The position numbers and the translations under genes are program-made. Positions 63,099 to 64,000 of a DNA stretch of 64,000 nucleotides are shown here, piece by piece. Every line of letters begins with the position of its first letter. Position 1 is the first letter of the stretch. Source of the stretch: Thermococcus sp. EP1 (GTDB taxonomy: Archaea > Methanobacteriota_B > Thermococci > Thermococcales > Thermococcaceae); contig NZ_JXCG01000001.1 of NCBI RefSeq assembly GCF_001317345.1, positions 310,001 through 374,000 on the forward strand, read 5' to 3'. The notes below the pieces were generated by a model. That model was given only the letters and a program-made list of their open reading frames with translations, ran no database searches and was not told the DNA's origin.

Positions 63099-63605
63099 AT
63101 GGGAGAAGCAAGCAAAGTAAGCCGCTATCTATACACGGTTTTAATCCTGTTTATTATTTGGATGTTTTTGACAAGCAGTTTTGATCCACAAGAGCTAGTA
63201 ATGGGAGTAATATTTTCATTAATCGTTGGAGCACTCACATACGAGGTATTTACTGAAAAAGGCCTAGCAAATCTTAATCCGAGAAGAATAGCCTATTTCG
63301 TAGCATACATTCCATATTTCATCTGGGCAATGATAATGGCCAATCTGGATGTTGCCTATCGTGTTTTACATCCAAAACGCCCAATAAACCCAGGGATTGT
63401 TGAATGCAAAACAACGCTCACAAACAATACTGGAAAACTCGTTCTTGCAAACTCAATAACTCTAACTCCGGGAACAATAACCCTTGATGTCAAAGGAGAT
63501 AGATACTTCATCCACTGGATTGATGTGAAAGATGAAAGTGTAGAAGGAGCTTCTGAGAGTATAACAAAACCGTTTGAAAAATTCCTAAAGGTGATCTTCG
63601 AATGA
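63099..63605 (+). CDS. mnhE: MnhE/MbhA-like cation antiporter subunit
   Basis: A 168-residue membrane protein, subunit E of the Mrp-type Na+/H+ antiporter module. Two to three helices (LYTVLILFIIWMFLTSSF, ELVMGVIFSLIVGALTYEVF, IAYFVAYIPYFIWAMIMANLDVAYRVLHP) precede a soluble domain with LANSITLTPGTITLDV, a conserved MnhE block. In Thermococcales such subunits occur in Mrp antiporters and in the membrane-bound hydrogenase (Mbh) and Mbx complexes. GGAGG is 8 bases before the ATG. The SurR-like sites upstream favour the Mbh/Mbx kind. Confidence 0.9.
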   Translation: MGEASKVSRYLYTVLILFIIWMFLTSSFDPQELVMGVIFSLIVGALTYEVFTEKGLANLNPRRIAYFVAYIPYFIWAMIMANLDVAYRVLHPKRPINPGIVECKTTLTNNTGKLVLANSITLTPGTITLDVKGDRYFIHWIDVKDESVEGASESITKPFEKFLKVIFE

Positions 63606-63850
63606 TAGAGATTTACCTAATCCTAATTGGGATTGCGGTGATTTTAAGCATGTATAGATTCTTTAGAGGTCCAACAACAGCAGATAGAATTGTCGCTGTC
63701 GATATCATGACGACACTTACCACTGGATTAATGGTGCTTTTTGCCCTTTACTACAGAAGAGCAATATTCCTTGATGTGGCACTGGTTTATGCGGTGCTTG
63801 CATTTGTAGGAGTCATAGCTTTTGCCAGATACATGGAGGGGGGACTATGA
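63602..63850 (+). CDS. mnhF: MnhF/MbhB-like cation antiporter subunit
   Basis: An 82-residue membrane protein with three helices (EIYLILIGIAVILSMYRFF, VDIMTTLTTGLMVLFALYYR, VALVYAVLAFVGVIAFARY). RGPTTADRIVAVDIM is the hallmark of the MnhF/MrpF subunit. Its ATG overlaps the MnhE stop (ATGA). It is a small structural part of the antiporter module. Confidence 0.9.
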   Translation: MIEIYLILIGIAVILSMYRFFRGPTTADRIVAVDIMTTLTTGLMVLFALYYRRAIFLDVALVYAVLAFVGVIAFARYMEGGL

Positions 63851-64000
63851 GTATTGCTTCTATAGTTGGGCAAGCACTTGTATTGTTTGGAACATTCTTC
63901 TATGTAGTATCATCCCTTGGTCTAATTAGGATGCCAGATGTTTACAATAGAATGCAAACTGCCACAAAGAGCGCTACTTTGGGATCTCTTGGTGTCATTA
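63847..64000 (+). CDS. mnhG: MnhG/MbhC-like antiporter subunit, cut by window edge
   Basis: The first 51 codons are present; the rest is beyond the right edge. They read MSIASIVGQALVLFGTFFYV, then SSLGLIRMPDVYNRMQTATKSATLGSLG. The block RMPDVYNRMQTATKSATLG is the defining motif of the MnhG/MrpG family. ATG 63847 overlaps the MnhF stop as ATGA, keeping the E-F-G order typical of Mrp and Mbh operons. Confidence 0.9.
   Translation, partial: MSIASIVGQALVLFGTFFYVVSSLGLIRMPDVYNRMQTATKSATLGSLGVI

Overview
The window looks like chromosome of a hyperthermophilic archaeon of the order Thermococcales, most likely a fairly AT-rich Thermococcus. The evidence is archaeal RadA next to NucS, archaeal aRF1, an ADP-forming acyl-CoA synthetase alpha subunit, a TupABC-type oxyanion transporter, class III signal-peptide pilins, the aconitase-X-type phosphomevalonate dehydratase, TATA-box promoters with GGTGAT or GGAGGTG ribosome binding sites, and SurR-like motifs before an Mnh/Mbh-type operon. 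The window is dense, with about 72 protein genes, one tRNA and seven convergent pairs whose ends overlap.

Layout. 1-6.2 kb: a truncated Na+/H+ antiporter overlapping a CBS protein; a thioredoxin-like lipoprotein with a CcdA membrane partner; small genes (helical repeat, PQ-loop/SemiSWEET, PEBP lipoprotein); then a tight run of DUF2284, a CARF-like protein and a PIN-domain nuclease. 6.2-8.7 kb: a YbjN-like gene, a 729-base gap and a K+ channel. This is the most unusual stretch: a palindrome-bearing motif (core TTCCASTGGAA) recurs at gene boundaries and two copies form the ends of a 307-bp inverted-repeat element. 8.7-18.6 kb: radA, nucS, a PAC2-type proteasome assembly chaperone, a large secreted beta-helix-like protein, methylthioadenosine metabolism (phosphorylase, deaminase), a macro-domain protein and nnr. 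18.6-29.9 kb: two winged-helix regulators around a DUF211 gene, the acyl-CoA synthetase subunit, trpS with an amino-acid permease, a FAH-family enzyme, trm14, tungstate-type ABC transport and a permuted GTPase.

30-36 kb: an assembly operon for a type IV pilus-like machine (DUF515 protein, secreted protein, secretion ATPase, two FlaJ/TadC-like membrane proteins) without a pilin. Three class III pilin genes lie separately at 43.4 kb (fused to a lamin-tail domain) and 48-48.8 kb. 36-42 kb: FKBP isomerase, DUF2118, a DUF4129-MoxR-DUF58 membrane cluster and a PfkB kinase. 42-43.2 kb: a free-standing LAGLIDADG protein beside initiator tRNA-Met. 44-57 kb: mevalonate-pathway dehydratase, M50 protease, MazG, aRF1, a DapA-family enzyme, argS, a lipoate-ligase C-terminal domain and SpoIIM. 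57-61 kb: cell-surface genes (secreted beta-propeller, DUF354, UDP-ManNAc dehydrogenase and UDP-GlcNAc 2-epimerase). 61-64 kb: a radical SAM/TRAM protein, an ACT regulator and the start of an mnhEFG/mbh-like operon cut by the right edge.

Best candidates for a second look are the CARF-like/PIN pair, the repeat-bounded segment at 6.1-8.6 kb, the lamin-tail pilin, the free-standing LAGLIDADG gene and several palindromes over promoters. No CRISPR array, rRNA or complete insertion sequence was seen. Start codons were chosen from ribosome-binding-site spacing and TATA position and often differ from the longest open frame.
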